Below are positions 29,201-39,745 of a stretch of 64,000 nt of DNA, in pieces. The notes under the pieces are model-generated. The model worked only from the letters and a program-made list of their open reading frames with translations, was not told the DNA's origin and did not search any database. The position numbers and the translations under genes were made by a program. This DNA is from Schistocephalus solidus (Eukaryota; Platyhelminthes; Cestoda; Diphyllobothriidea; Diphyllobothriidae): contig WEDG01002835.1 of NCBI GenBank assembly GCA_017591395.1, positions 1-64,000 on the forward strand. The letters are read 5' to 3'. The number at the start of each line of letters is the position of its first letter. Position 1 is the stretch's first letter.

Positions 29201-32200
29201 CGAACCCGGAAACTTTGGTTATTAAGTGTTTCGCTATACCATTGAGCCACGGGCGCGTTGTTTTGTCGGTAGCGATCGGGAATATGATGATAGTGTGTGG
29301 CCTAATTGATCTGCTTGACGAACATGCATGTTTGGTTGTGCACTGGAGCTCACATTAGAGCCCTCGCAGGCTGTTGAAAAGCGACGTGAAGCATATCATT
29401 TTTAAGTAGTACCGACAAAGACAAAGAAGACCCGAATGGCTATTTCTGGCTTATTAGCCGTCATCAGCCAGTCATACCCAATCCCAGGTGTGGATCACCC
29501 GATATTCGAACCCGCAAACTTTGATCATTAAGTTTAACACTATACCATTGAGCCACGGGCGCGTTGTTTTCTCGGTTGCTATCGGGAATATGATGAGAGT
29601 GTGGCCTAAATGATCTGCTTGACGAACATGCATGTTTCGTTGTGCCCTGGAGCTCACATTAGAGCCTTTGCCAACTGTTGCATAGCGACGTGAAACATAT
29701 GATTTTTAGGTGGTACCGACAAAGGCAAGGGAGACCAGAATGGCCATTTCTTGCTTATTAGCCGTCATCAGCCTGTCATACCCAATCCCAGGTGTAGATC
29801 ACCCCAGTTTCGAAACCGGAAACTTTGGTCATTGAGTGTATCGCTATACCATTGAGCCACGGGCGCGTTGTTTTTTTCGGTAGCGATCGGGAATATGATG
29901 ATAGTGTGTGGCTTATTGACCTGCTTGACGAACATGCATGTTTGGTTGTGCCCTGGAGCTCACATTAGAGCCCTCGCAGGCTGTTGAAAAGCGACGTGAA
30001 GCATATGATTTTTAGGTGGTACCGACAAAGGCAAGGGAGACCAGAATGGCCATTTCTTGCTTATTAGCCGTCATCAGCCTGTCATACCCAATCCCAGGTG
30101 TGGATCACCCGAGTTTCGAAACCGGAAACTTTGGTCATTAAGTGTATCGCTATACCATTGAGCCACGGGCGCGTGTTTTTGTCGGTAGCGATCGGGAATA
30201 TGATGATAGTGTGTGGCCAAATTTATCTCGTTGACGAACATGAATGTTACATTGTGCCCTTGAGCTCACATTAGAGCCCTCGCAGGCTGTCTCTAAGCGA
30301 CGTGAAATATATGATTTTAAGTGGAACCGACAAAGACAAGGGAGACCAGAATGGCCATATCTGGCTTATTAGCCGTCATCAGCCTGTCATATCCAAACCC
30401 AGGTGTGGATCACCCGAGATTCGATCCGGCGACATTAAGTCATTCAGTGTAACACTCTGCCTTTAAGCCACGGGCGCGTTGTTTTGTCGGTTACGATCGG
30501 TAATATGATGATAATGTGTGGCCTAATTGATCTGCTTGTCGAACATGCATGTTCCATTGTGCCCTTGAGCTCACATTAGAGCCCTCGCAGGCTGCCTCTT
30601 AGCGACGTGAAATATATGATTTTTAGGTGGTACCGACAAAGACAAGGGAGACCAGAATGGCCATTTCTTGCTTATTAGCCGTCATCAGCTTGTCATACCC
30701 AATCCCAGGCGTGGATCACCAGAGTTTCGAACCCGGCGACTTTGGTCATTTGAGTCGTATACGCTTGTACCATTGAGCCACGGGCGCGTTGTTTTGTCGG
30801 TAGCGATCGGGAATATGATGATAGGATGTGGCCTAATTGATCTGCTTGACGAACATGCATGTTCCATTGTGCCCTTGAGCTCACATTAGAGCCCTCGCAG
30901 GCTGTCTCTTAGCGACGTGAAATATATGATTTTTAAGTAGTACCGACAAAGACAAAGAAGACTCTAATGGCTATTTCGGCTTATTAGCCGTCATCAGCCA
31001 GTCATACCCAATCCCAGGTGTGGATCGCCCGAGATTCGAACCAGCAAACTTTGATCATTAAGTTTAACACTATACCATTGAGCCACGGGCGCGTTGTTTT
31101 TTCGGTTGCGATCGGGAATATGATGAAAGTGTGGCCTAATTGGTCTGCTTGACGAACATGCATGTTCCGTTGTGCCCTTGAACTCACATTAGAGCCCTCG
31201 CAGGCTGTTGCATAGGGACGTGAAGCATATGATTTTTTTAAGTGGAACCGACAAAGACAAGGGAGACCAGAATGGCCATTTCTTGCTTATTAGCCGTTAT
31301 CAGCCTTTCATACCCAATCCAAAGTGGTGATCATCCCAAGGTTTCGAACCCGCGAACTTTGGTCATTAACTGTACCACTATACCATTGAGCCACGGGCGC
31401 GTTGTTTTGTCGGTTGTGATAGGTAATATGATGATAGGATGTGGCCTAATTGACCTGCTTGACGAAAATGCATGTTCTATTGTGCCCTTGAGCTCACATA
31501 AGAGCATTTGCAGGCTGTGTCATAGCGACGTGAAATATATGATTTTTAAGTAAAACCGACAAATACAAGAAATACCCGAATGGCTATTTCTGGCTTATTA
31601 GCCGTCATCAGCCAGTCATACCCAATCCCAGGTGTGGATCACCCGAGATTTGAACCCGCGAACTTTGGTCATTAAGTTTAACACTATACTACTGAGCCAC
31701 GGGCGCGTTTTTTTGTCGGTTGCGATCGGGAATATGATGAAAGTGTGTGGCCTACTTGATCTGCCTGACGAACATGCCTGTTTCGTTGTGCCCTGTAGCT
31801 CACATTAGAGCCTTTGCCGACTGTTGCATAGCGACGTGAAGCATATGATTTTTAGGTGGTACCGACAAAGACAAAGGGAGACCAGAATGGCCATTTCTGG
31901 CTTATTAGCCGTCATCAGCTTGTCATACCCAATCCCAGGCGTGGATCACCAGAGTTTCGAACCCGGAAACTTTGGTCATTAAGTGTATCGCTGTACCATT
32001 GAGCCACGGGCGCGTTGTTTTGTCGGTCGCGATCGGGAATATGATGATAGGATGTGGCCTAATTGATCTGCTTGACGAACATGCATGTTCCATTGTGCCC
32101 TTGAGCTCACATTAGAGCCCTCGCAGGCTGTCTCCAGCGACGTGAAACATATGATTTTTTTAAGTAGTACCGACAAAGACAAAGAAGACTCGAATGGCTA

Positions 32201-35200
32201 TTTCTGGCTTATTAGCCGTCATCAGCCAGTCATACCCAATCCCAGGTGTGGATCGCCCGAGATTCGAACCCGCAAACTTTGATCATTAAGTTTAACACTA
32301 TACCATTGAGCCACGGGCGCGTTGTTTTTTCGGTTGCGATCGGGAATATGATGAAAGTGTGGCCTAATTGATCTGCTTGACGAACATGCATGTTCCGTTG
32401 TGCCATTGAAATCACATAAGAAGCCTCGCTCGCTGTTGCATAGGGACGTGAAGCATATGATTTTTAAGTGGAACCGACAAAGACAAGGGAGACCAGAATG
32501 GCCATTTCTGGCTTATTAGCCGTTATCAGCCTTTCATACCCAATCCAAAGTGGTGATCATCCCGGGTTCGAACCCGCGAACTTTGGTCATTAGTCGAACA
32601 CTCTACCGTTGAGCCACGGGCGCGTTGTTTTGTCGGTTGTGATCGGGTAATATGATGATAGTGTGTGGCTCACTCGATCTGCTTGACGAACATGCATGTT
32701 CCGTTGTGCCCTGGAGCTCACATAAGAGCCCTTCGCAGGCTGTCGCATAGCGACGTGAAAGCATATGATTTTTTTAAGTAGAACGGACAAAGACAAGGGA
32801 GACCGGAATGGCTATTCTGGCTTCTTAGCCGTCATCAGCCAGTCATACCCAATCCCAGGTGTGGATCACCCAAAATTTGAACCCTCGATTTTTGGTCATT
32901 GAGTGTAACAATCTACCATTGAGCCTCCGCCTCGTTGTTTTATCGGTTGCGATCAAGAAAATGATGATAGTGTTTGGCTCACCGATCTGCCTGACAAACA
33001 TGCATGTTCCGTTGTTCCCTGGACCTCACATTAGAGCCCTCGCAGGCTGTCGCATAGTGATGTGAAGTATATGATTTTTAAGTAGAACCGAAAATGACAA
33101 GGGAAACCAGAATGGTCATTTCTGGCTTATTAACCGTCATCAGCCAGTCACAGCCAATCCCAGGTGTGGGTCACCCGAGATTTGAACCCGCAACCTTCGG
33201 CCATTGAGGGTTTCTACCATTGAGCCACGGGCTCGTTGTTTTGTCGGTTGCGATCGGGATTATGATGATAATGTGTGACTCACCGATATGCTTGACGAAT
33301 ATGCACGTTCCATTTTGCTCTGGAGCTCACATTAGAGCCCTCGCAGGCTGTTGCATTGGGACGTGAAGCATATTGGTTTTAAGTATAACCGAAGAAAGAC
33401 AAGGGAGACCGGAATGGCCATTTCTGGCTTATTAGCCGTCATCAGTCAGTCATACCCAATACCAGGTGTGGATTTCCTGAAATTCGAACCCGAGAGATTT
33501 GGTCATTGAGTGTAACGTTCTGCCATTGAGCCACGGCTCTTTGTTTTTTCGGTTGCGATCGGGAATATGATGATAATGTGTGGTCTCCAATGTGCTTGAC
33601 GAACATGCATGTTCCGTTGATCCTTGGAGCTCACATTAGAGCCCTCGCACGCTGTCGCACAGTGACGTGAAGCATATGATTTTGAGTAGAACCGACAAAG
33701 ACAAGGGAGACTGGAATGGCCATTTCTGGCTTATTAGCCGTCATCAGCCATTCATACCCAATCCCAGGTGTGGATCACCTGGGATTCGAACCCGCGACAT
33801 TTGGTCATTGAGTGCGAACGCTCTACCATTGAGCCACGGGCTCTTTGTTTTGTCAGTTGCGATCGGGAATATGATGATAGTGTGTGGCTCACCGATCTAC
33901 TTGAGGAACATGCATGTTCCGTTGTGCCCTGGAGCTCACATTAGAGCCCTCGCAGGCGGTCGCATAGCGACGTGAAGCATATGATTTTTTTAAGATAGAA
34001 CCGACAAAATGACAAGGGAGACCGGAATGGCCATTTCTGGCTTATTAGCCGTCATCAGCCAGTCATACCCAATCCCAGGTGTGGACCACCTGAGTTCGAA
34101 CCCGCGACCATCGGACATTGAGTCGAAACGCTCTACCATTGAGCCACGGGCTCGTTGTTTTTGTCGGTTGCGATCGAGAATATGATGATAGTGTGTGGCT
34201 CACCGATCTGCTTGAGAACATGCATGTTCCGTTGTGCCCGGGAGCTCACATTAGAGCCCTCGGAGGCGGTCGCGTAGCGACGTGAAGCATATAATTTTTA
34301 ATTAGAACCGACAAAGACAAGGGAGACCGGAATGGTTATTTCTGGCTTATTAGCCGTCATCAGCCAGTCATACCCAATCCCAGTGTGGATCACCCTGAGA
34401 TTCGAACCCAGCGACCTTTGGCTATTGAGTCGTAACGCTCTACCATTGAGCCACGGGCTCGTTGTTTTGTCGGTTGCGATCGGGAATATGATGATAGTGT
34501 GTGGCTCACCGATCTGCTTGAGGAACATGCATGTTCCGTTGTGCCCTGGAGCTCACATTAGAGCCCTCGCAGGCTGTCGCATAGCGACGTGAAGCATATA
34601 ATTTTTAAGTAGAACCGACAAATACAAGGGAGACTGGAATGGCCATTTCTGGCTTATTAGCCGTCATCAGCCAGTCATACCCAATCCCAAGTGTGTACCA
34701 CCTGGGATTCGAACCCGCGACCTTTGGTAATTGGAGTCGAACGCTCTACCATTGAACCACGGGCTCGTTGTTTTGTCGGTTGCGATCGGGAATATGATGA
34801 TAGTGTGTGGCTCACCGATCTGCTTGAGGAACATGCATGTTCCGTTGTGCCCTGGAGCTCACATTAGAGCCCTCGCAGGCAGTCGCGTAGCGACGTGAAG
34901 CATATAATTTTAAGTAGAACCGACAAAGACAAGGGAGACCGGAATGGCCATTTCTGGCTTATTAGCCGTCATCAGCCAGTCATACCCAATCCCAAGTGTG
35001 GACCACCTGGGATTCGAACCCGCGACCTTTAGTTATTGAGTTAAACACTCTACCATTGAGCCACGGGCTCGTTGTTTTGTCGGTTGCGATCGGGAATATG
35101 ATGATAGTGTGTGGCTCACCGATCTGCTTGAGGGAACATGCATGTTCCGTTGTGCCCTGGAGCTCAAATTAGAACACTCGCAGGCGGTCGCATAGCGACG

Positions 35201-37369
35201 TGAAGCATATAATTTTTAAGTAGAACCGACAAAGGGAGACCGGAATGGCCATTTCTGGCTTATTAGCCGTCATCAGCCAGTCATACCCAATCCCAAGTGT
35301 GGACCACCTGGGATTCGAACCCGCGACCTTTGGTAATTGAGTCGAACACTCTACCATTGAGCCACGGGCTCGTTGTTTTTGTCGGTTGCGATCGGGAATA
35401 TGATGATAGTGTGTGGCTCACCGATCTGCTTGAGAACATGCATGTTCCGTTGTGCCCTGGAGCTCACATTAGAGCCCTCGCAGGCAGTCGCGTAGCGACG
35501 TGAAGCAAATAATTTTTAAGTAGAACCGACAAAATGGCAAGGGAGACTGGAATGGCCATTTCTGGCTTATTAGCCGTCATCAGCCAGTCATACCCAATCC
35601 CAAGTGTGGATTACCTGGGATTCGAACCCGCGACCTTTGGTAATTGGGTCGAACGCTCTACCATTGAGCCACGGGCTCGTTGTTTTTGTCGGTTGCGATC
35701 GGGAATATGATGATAGTTTGTGGCCCACCGATCTGATTGGAGAACATGCATGTTCCGTTGTGCCCTGGAGCTCACATTAGAGCCCTCGCAGGCGGTCGCT
35801 TAGCGACGTGAAGCATATAATTTTTAAGTAGAACCGACAAATACAAGGGAGACTGGAATGGCCATTTCTGGCTTATTAGCCGTCATCAGCCAGTCATACC
35901 CAATCCCAAGTGTGGACCATCTGGGATTCGAACCCGCGACCTTTGGTAATTGAGTCGAACGCTCTACCATTGAGCCACGGGCTCGTTTTTTTTGTCGGTT
36001 GCGATCGGGAATATGATGATAGTGTGTGGCTCACCGATCTGCTTCTGAGAACATGCATGTTCCGTTGTGCCCTGGAGCTCACATTAGAGCCCCTCGCAGG
36101 CGGTCGCGTAGCGACGTGAAGCATATGATTTTTAAGTAGAACCGACAAAGACAAGGGAGACCGGAATGGCCATTTCTGGCTTATTAGCCGTCATCAGCCA
36201 GTCATACCCAATCCCAAGTGTGGACCACCCTGAGTTCGAACCCGCGACCTTTGGTATTGAGTCGAACGCTCTACCATTGAGCCACGGGCTCGTTGTTTTG
36301 TCGGTTGCGATCGGGAATATGATGATAGTGTGTGGCTCACCGATCTGCTTGAGGGAACATGCATGTTCCGTTTTGCCCTGGAGCTCACATTAGAGCCCTC
36401 GCAGGCGGTCGCGTAGCGACGTGAAGCATATGATTTTTAAGTAGAACCGACAAAGACAAGGGGAGACTGGAATGGCCATTTCTGGCTTATTAGCCGTCAT
36501 CAGCCAGTCATACTCAATCCCAAGTGTGGACCAACTGGGATTCGAACCCGCGACCCTTTGGTAATTGAGTCGAACGCTCTACCATTGAGCCACGGGCTCG
36601 TTGTTTTTGTCGGTTGTGATCGGGAATATGATGATAGTGTGTGACTCACCGATCTACTTGAGGAAACATGCATGTTCCGTTGTGCCCTGGATCTCACATT
36701 AGAGCCCTCGCAGGCGGTCGCGTAGCGACGTGAAGCATATAATTTTTAAGTAGAACCGACAAAGACAAGGGAGACCGGAATGGCCATTTCTGGCTTATTA
36801 GCCGTCATCAGCCAGTCATACCCAATCCCAAGTGTGGACCACTCTGGGATTCGAACCCGCGACCTTTTGGTCATTGAGTCAGCTCTACCATTGAGCCACG
36901 GGCTCGTTGTTTTGTCGGTTGCGATCGGGAATATGATGATAGTGTGTGGCTCACCGATCTGTTTGAGAACATGCATGTTCCGTTGTGCCCTGGAGCTCAC
37001 ATTAGAGCCCTCGCAGGCAGTCGCGTAGCGACGTGAAGCATATAATTTTTAAGTAGAACCGACAAAGACAAGGGAGACCGGAATGGCCATTTCTGGCTTA
37101 TTAGCCGTCATCAGCCAGTCATACCCAATCCCAAGTGTGGATCACCTGAGTTCGAACCCACGACCTTTGTTATTGAGTGAACGCTCTACCATTGAGCCAC
37201 GGGCTCGTTGTTTTGTCGGTTGCGATCGGGAATATGATGATAGTGTGTGGCTCACCGATCTGCTTGAGGAACATGCATGTTCCGTTGTGCCCTGGAGCTC
37301 GCATTAGAGCCCTCGCAGGCTGTCGCATAGCGACGTGAAGCATATGAATTTTTAAGTAGAACCGACAAA

Positions 37370-37450
37370 GACAAGGGAGACTGGAATGGCCATTTCTGGC
37401 TTATTAGCCGTCATCAGCCAGTCATACCCAATCCCAAGTGTGGACCACCT
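37370..37450 (-). ncRNA. Hammerhead-ribozyme-like core (reference unit; recurs in most units)
   Basis: Minus strand, just after the tRNA-like head. CTGATGA is at 37,417-37,411, a 4-bp stem II GGCT/AGCC (37,409-37,406 with 37,401-37,398) closes an AATA loop, and GAAA is at 37,396-37,393, the order and spacing of a hammerhead catalytic core. Two ways to close stems I and III are visible. One uses a GUC triplet upstream at 37,446-37,443, with stem III GGUGGUC against AUGGCC (one G-G mismatch). The other uses downstream GACTGG against CCNNGTC as a looped stem I and GGCC with a downstream G(G/A)TC as stem III. Against it: the base of stem II is C opposite A instead of the usual G-C, and CTGGCT...AGCCAG forms a rival 6-bp hairpin. 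Diverged units lose the core (for example gtcatttgcc near 4,671). Schistosome Sm-alpha satellite is the known parallel. Confidence 0.42.
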
Positions 37451-37512
37451 GGGATTCGAACCCGCGACCTTTGGTAATTGAGTCGAACGCTCTACCATTG
37501 AGCCACGGGCTC
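37443..37512 (-). promoter_or_regulatory. tRNA-like head with pol III A and B boxes (reference unit; recurs in every unit)
   Basis: This unit is used as reference because its block is the most intact. On the minus strand the A box TGGCTCAATGGTAGAG lies at 37,505-37,490 and the B box GGTTCGAATCC at 37,462-37,452; both fit the internal pol III promoter consensus. The D arm is good: GCTC pairs with GAGC around an AATGGTA loop, and the T loop TTCGAAT is perfect. The acceptor stem pairs poorly and there is no normal 7-nt anticodon loop (CGACT can pair with GGTCG around an 11-nt loop). It is therefore a tRNA-derived promoter head, not a working tRNA. In older blocks the D-arm 3' side becomes GAGTGTTACACTC, a self-complementary stretch. 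Which tRNA it came from cannot be decided by eye. Confidence 0.8.
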
Positions 37513-37573
37513 GTTGTTTTGTCGGTTGCGATCGGGAATATGATGATAGTGTGTGGCTCACCGATCTGCTTGA

Positions 37574-37587
37574 GAACATGCATGTTC
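37574..37587. repeat. GAACATGCATGTTC palindrome, one per unit (reference copy)
   Basis: A perfect 14-bp palindrome, extended to 16 bp (GGAACATGCATGTTCC) in units reading gaggaacatgcatgttccg, for example near 34,825. It recurs at the same place in nearly all units, even those diverged elsewhere, with occasional single changes (gcctgttc, gcacgttc). It could be a hairpin in the RNA or a dimeric protein site on DNA; its function is unknown. Confidence 0.9.
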
Positions 37588-37626
37588 CGTTGTGCCCTGG
37601 AGCTCACATTAGAGCCCTCGCAGGCT

Positions 37627-37639
37627 GTCGCATAGCGAC
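37627..37639. repeat. GTCGC-ATA-GCGAC hairpin, one per unit (reference copy)
   Basis: A perfect 5-bp inverted repeat with a 3-nt loop. The loop varies (ata or gta in the 35-37 kb units) while the arms are kept, but older blocks carry one-sided arm changes (gttgc, gtctc, gtgat), so compensation is not clear. Confidence 0.75.
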
Positions 37640-39460
37640 GTGAAGCATATGATTTTTAAGTAGAACCGACAAAGACAAGGGAGACCGGAATGGCCATTTC
37701 TGGCTTATTAGCCGTCATCAGCCAGTCATACCCAATCCCAGGTGTGGATCACCTGAGATTCGAACCCGCGACCTTTGGTATTGAGTCGAACACTCTACCA
37801 TTGTGCCACGGGCTCGTTGTTTTGTCGGTTGCGATCGGGAATATGATGATAGTGTGTGGCTCACCGATCTGCTTGACGAACATGCATGTTCCGTTGTGCC
37901 CTGGAGCTCACATTAGAGCCCCTCGCAGGCTGTCGCACAACGACGTGAAGCATATAATTTTTAAGTAGAACCGACAAATACAAGGGAGACTGGAATGGCC
38001 ATTTCTGGCTTATTAGCCGTCATCAGCCAGTCATACCCAATCCCAAGTGTGGACCACCCGAGTTCGAACCCGCGACCCTTTTGGTAATTGAGTCGAACAC
38101 TCTACCATTGAGCCACGGGCTCGTTGTTTTGTCGGTTGCGATCGGGAATATGATGATAGTGTGTGGCTCACCGATCTGCTTGAGGAACATGCATGTTCCG
38201 TTGTGCCCTGGAGCTCACATTAGAGCCCTCGCAGGCGGTCGCACAGCGACGTGAAGCATATGATTTTTAAGTAGAACCGACAAAGACAAGGGAGACTGGA
38301 ATGGCCATTTCTGGCTTATTAGCCGTCATCAGCCAGTCATACCCAATCCCAGGTGTGGATCACCTGAGATTCGAACCCGCGACCTTTGGTCATTGAGTGT
38401 AGGGCTCTACCATTGAGCCACGGGCTCGTTGTTTTTGTCGGTTGCGATCGGGAATATGATGATAGTGTGTGGCTCACTGATCTGCTTGACGAACATGCAT
38501 GTTCCGTTGTGCCCTGGAGCTCGCATTAGAGCCCTCACAGGCTGTCGCATAGCGATGTGAAGCATATGAATTTTAAGTAGAACTGACAAAGACAAGGGAG
38601 ACCGGAATGGCCATTTCTGGCTTATTAGCCGTCATCAGCCAGTCATACCCAATCCCAAGTGTGGATCACCCTGAGATTCGAACCCATCTGACCTTTGGTC
38701 ATTGAGTGAAACACTCTACCATTGAGCCACGGGCTCGTTGTTTTGTCGGTTGCGATCAGGAATATGATGATAGTGTGTGGCTCATCGATCTGCTTGAGAA
38801 CATGCATGTTCCGTTGTGCCCTGGAGCTCGCATTAGAGCCCCTCGCAGGCTGTCGCATAGCGACGTGAAGCATATAATTTTTAAGTAGAACCGACAAAGA
38901 CAAGGGAGACCGGAATGGCCATTTCTGGCTTATTAGCCGTCATCAGCCAGTCATACCCAAACCCAGGTGTGGATCACCTGGGATTCAAACCCGCGACCTT
39001 TGGTCATTGAGTGTAAACAGCTCTACCGTTGAGCCACGGGCTCGTTGTTTTTGTCGGTTGCGATCGGGAATATGATGATAGTGTGTGGCTAACCGATCTG
39101 CTTGACGAACATGCATGTTCCGTTGTGCCCTGGAGCTCACATTAGAGCCCCTCGCAGGCTGTCGCATAGCGACGTGAAGCATATGATTTTTAAGTAGAAC
39201 CGACAAACGTCAAGGGAGACTGGAATGGCCATTTCTGGCTTATTAGCCGTCATCAGCCAGTCATACCCAATCCCAGGTGTGGATCACCCGAGTTTCGAAC
39301 CATCTACCTTTGGCCATTGAGAACATCTACCATTGAGCCACGGGCTCGTTGTTTTGTCGGTTGCGATCGGGAATATGATGATAGTGTGTGGCTCACCGAT
39401 CTGCTTGACAGAACATGCATGTTCCGTTGTGCCCTGGAGCTCGCATTAGAGCCCTCGCAG

Positions 39461-39745
39461 GCTTTCGCATAGAGACGTGAAGCATTTGATGTTTAAGTAG
39501 AACCGACAAAGACTAGGGAGACCGCAATTGTTATTTCTGGCTTATTAGCCGTCATCAGCCAGTCATACCCAAACCCAGGTGTGGTTCATCTGAGATTCGA
39601 ACTAACGATCTTTGGTCATTGAGTGTAATAATCTACTGTTGAGCTACGGGCTCGTTTTTTTGTCGGTTGCGATCGGGAATATGATGAATGTGTGTGGCTC
39701 ATCGATCTGCTTTACGAACATGCATGTTCCGTTGTGCCCTGGAGC
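39461..39745. repeat. Unit duplicated at 40,981 (offset 1,520 bp, five units)
   Basis: The gctttcgcatagagacgtg...actagggagaccgcaattg...gaactaacgatc unit is repeated essentially exactly from 40,981 to about 41,265. It is another recent within-array copy. Confidence 0.88.

Noticed and set aside
37574..37587. Steroid-receptor- or p53-type binding site
   Set aside because: The palindrome has the wrong half-site spacing for a GAACAnnnTGTTC site and does not fully fit the p53 half-site pattern; no specific factor can be claimed.
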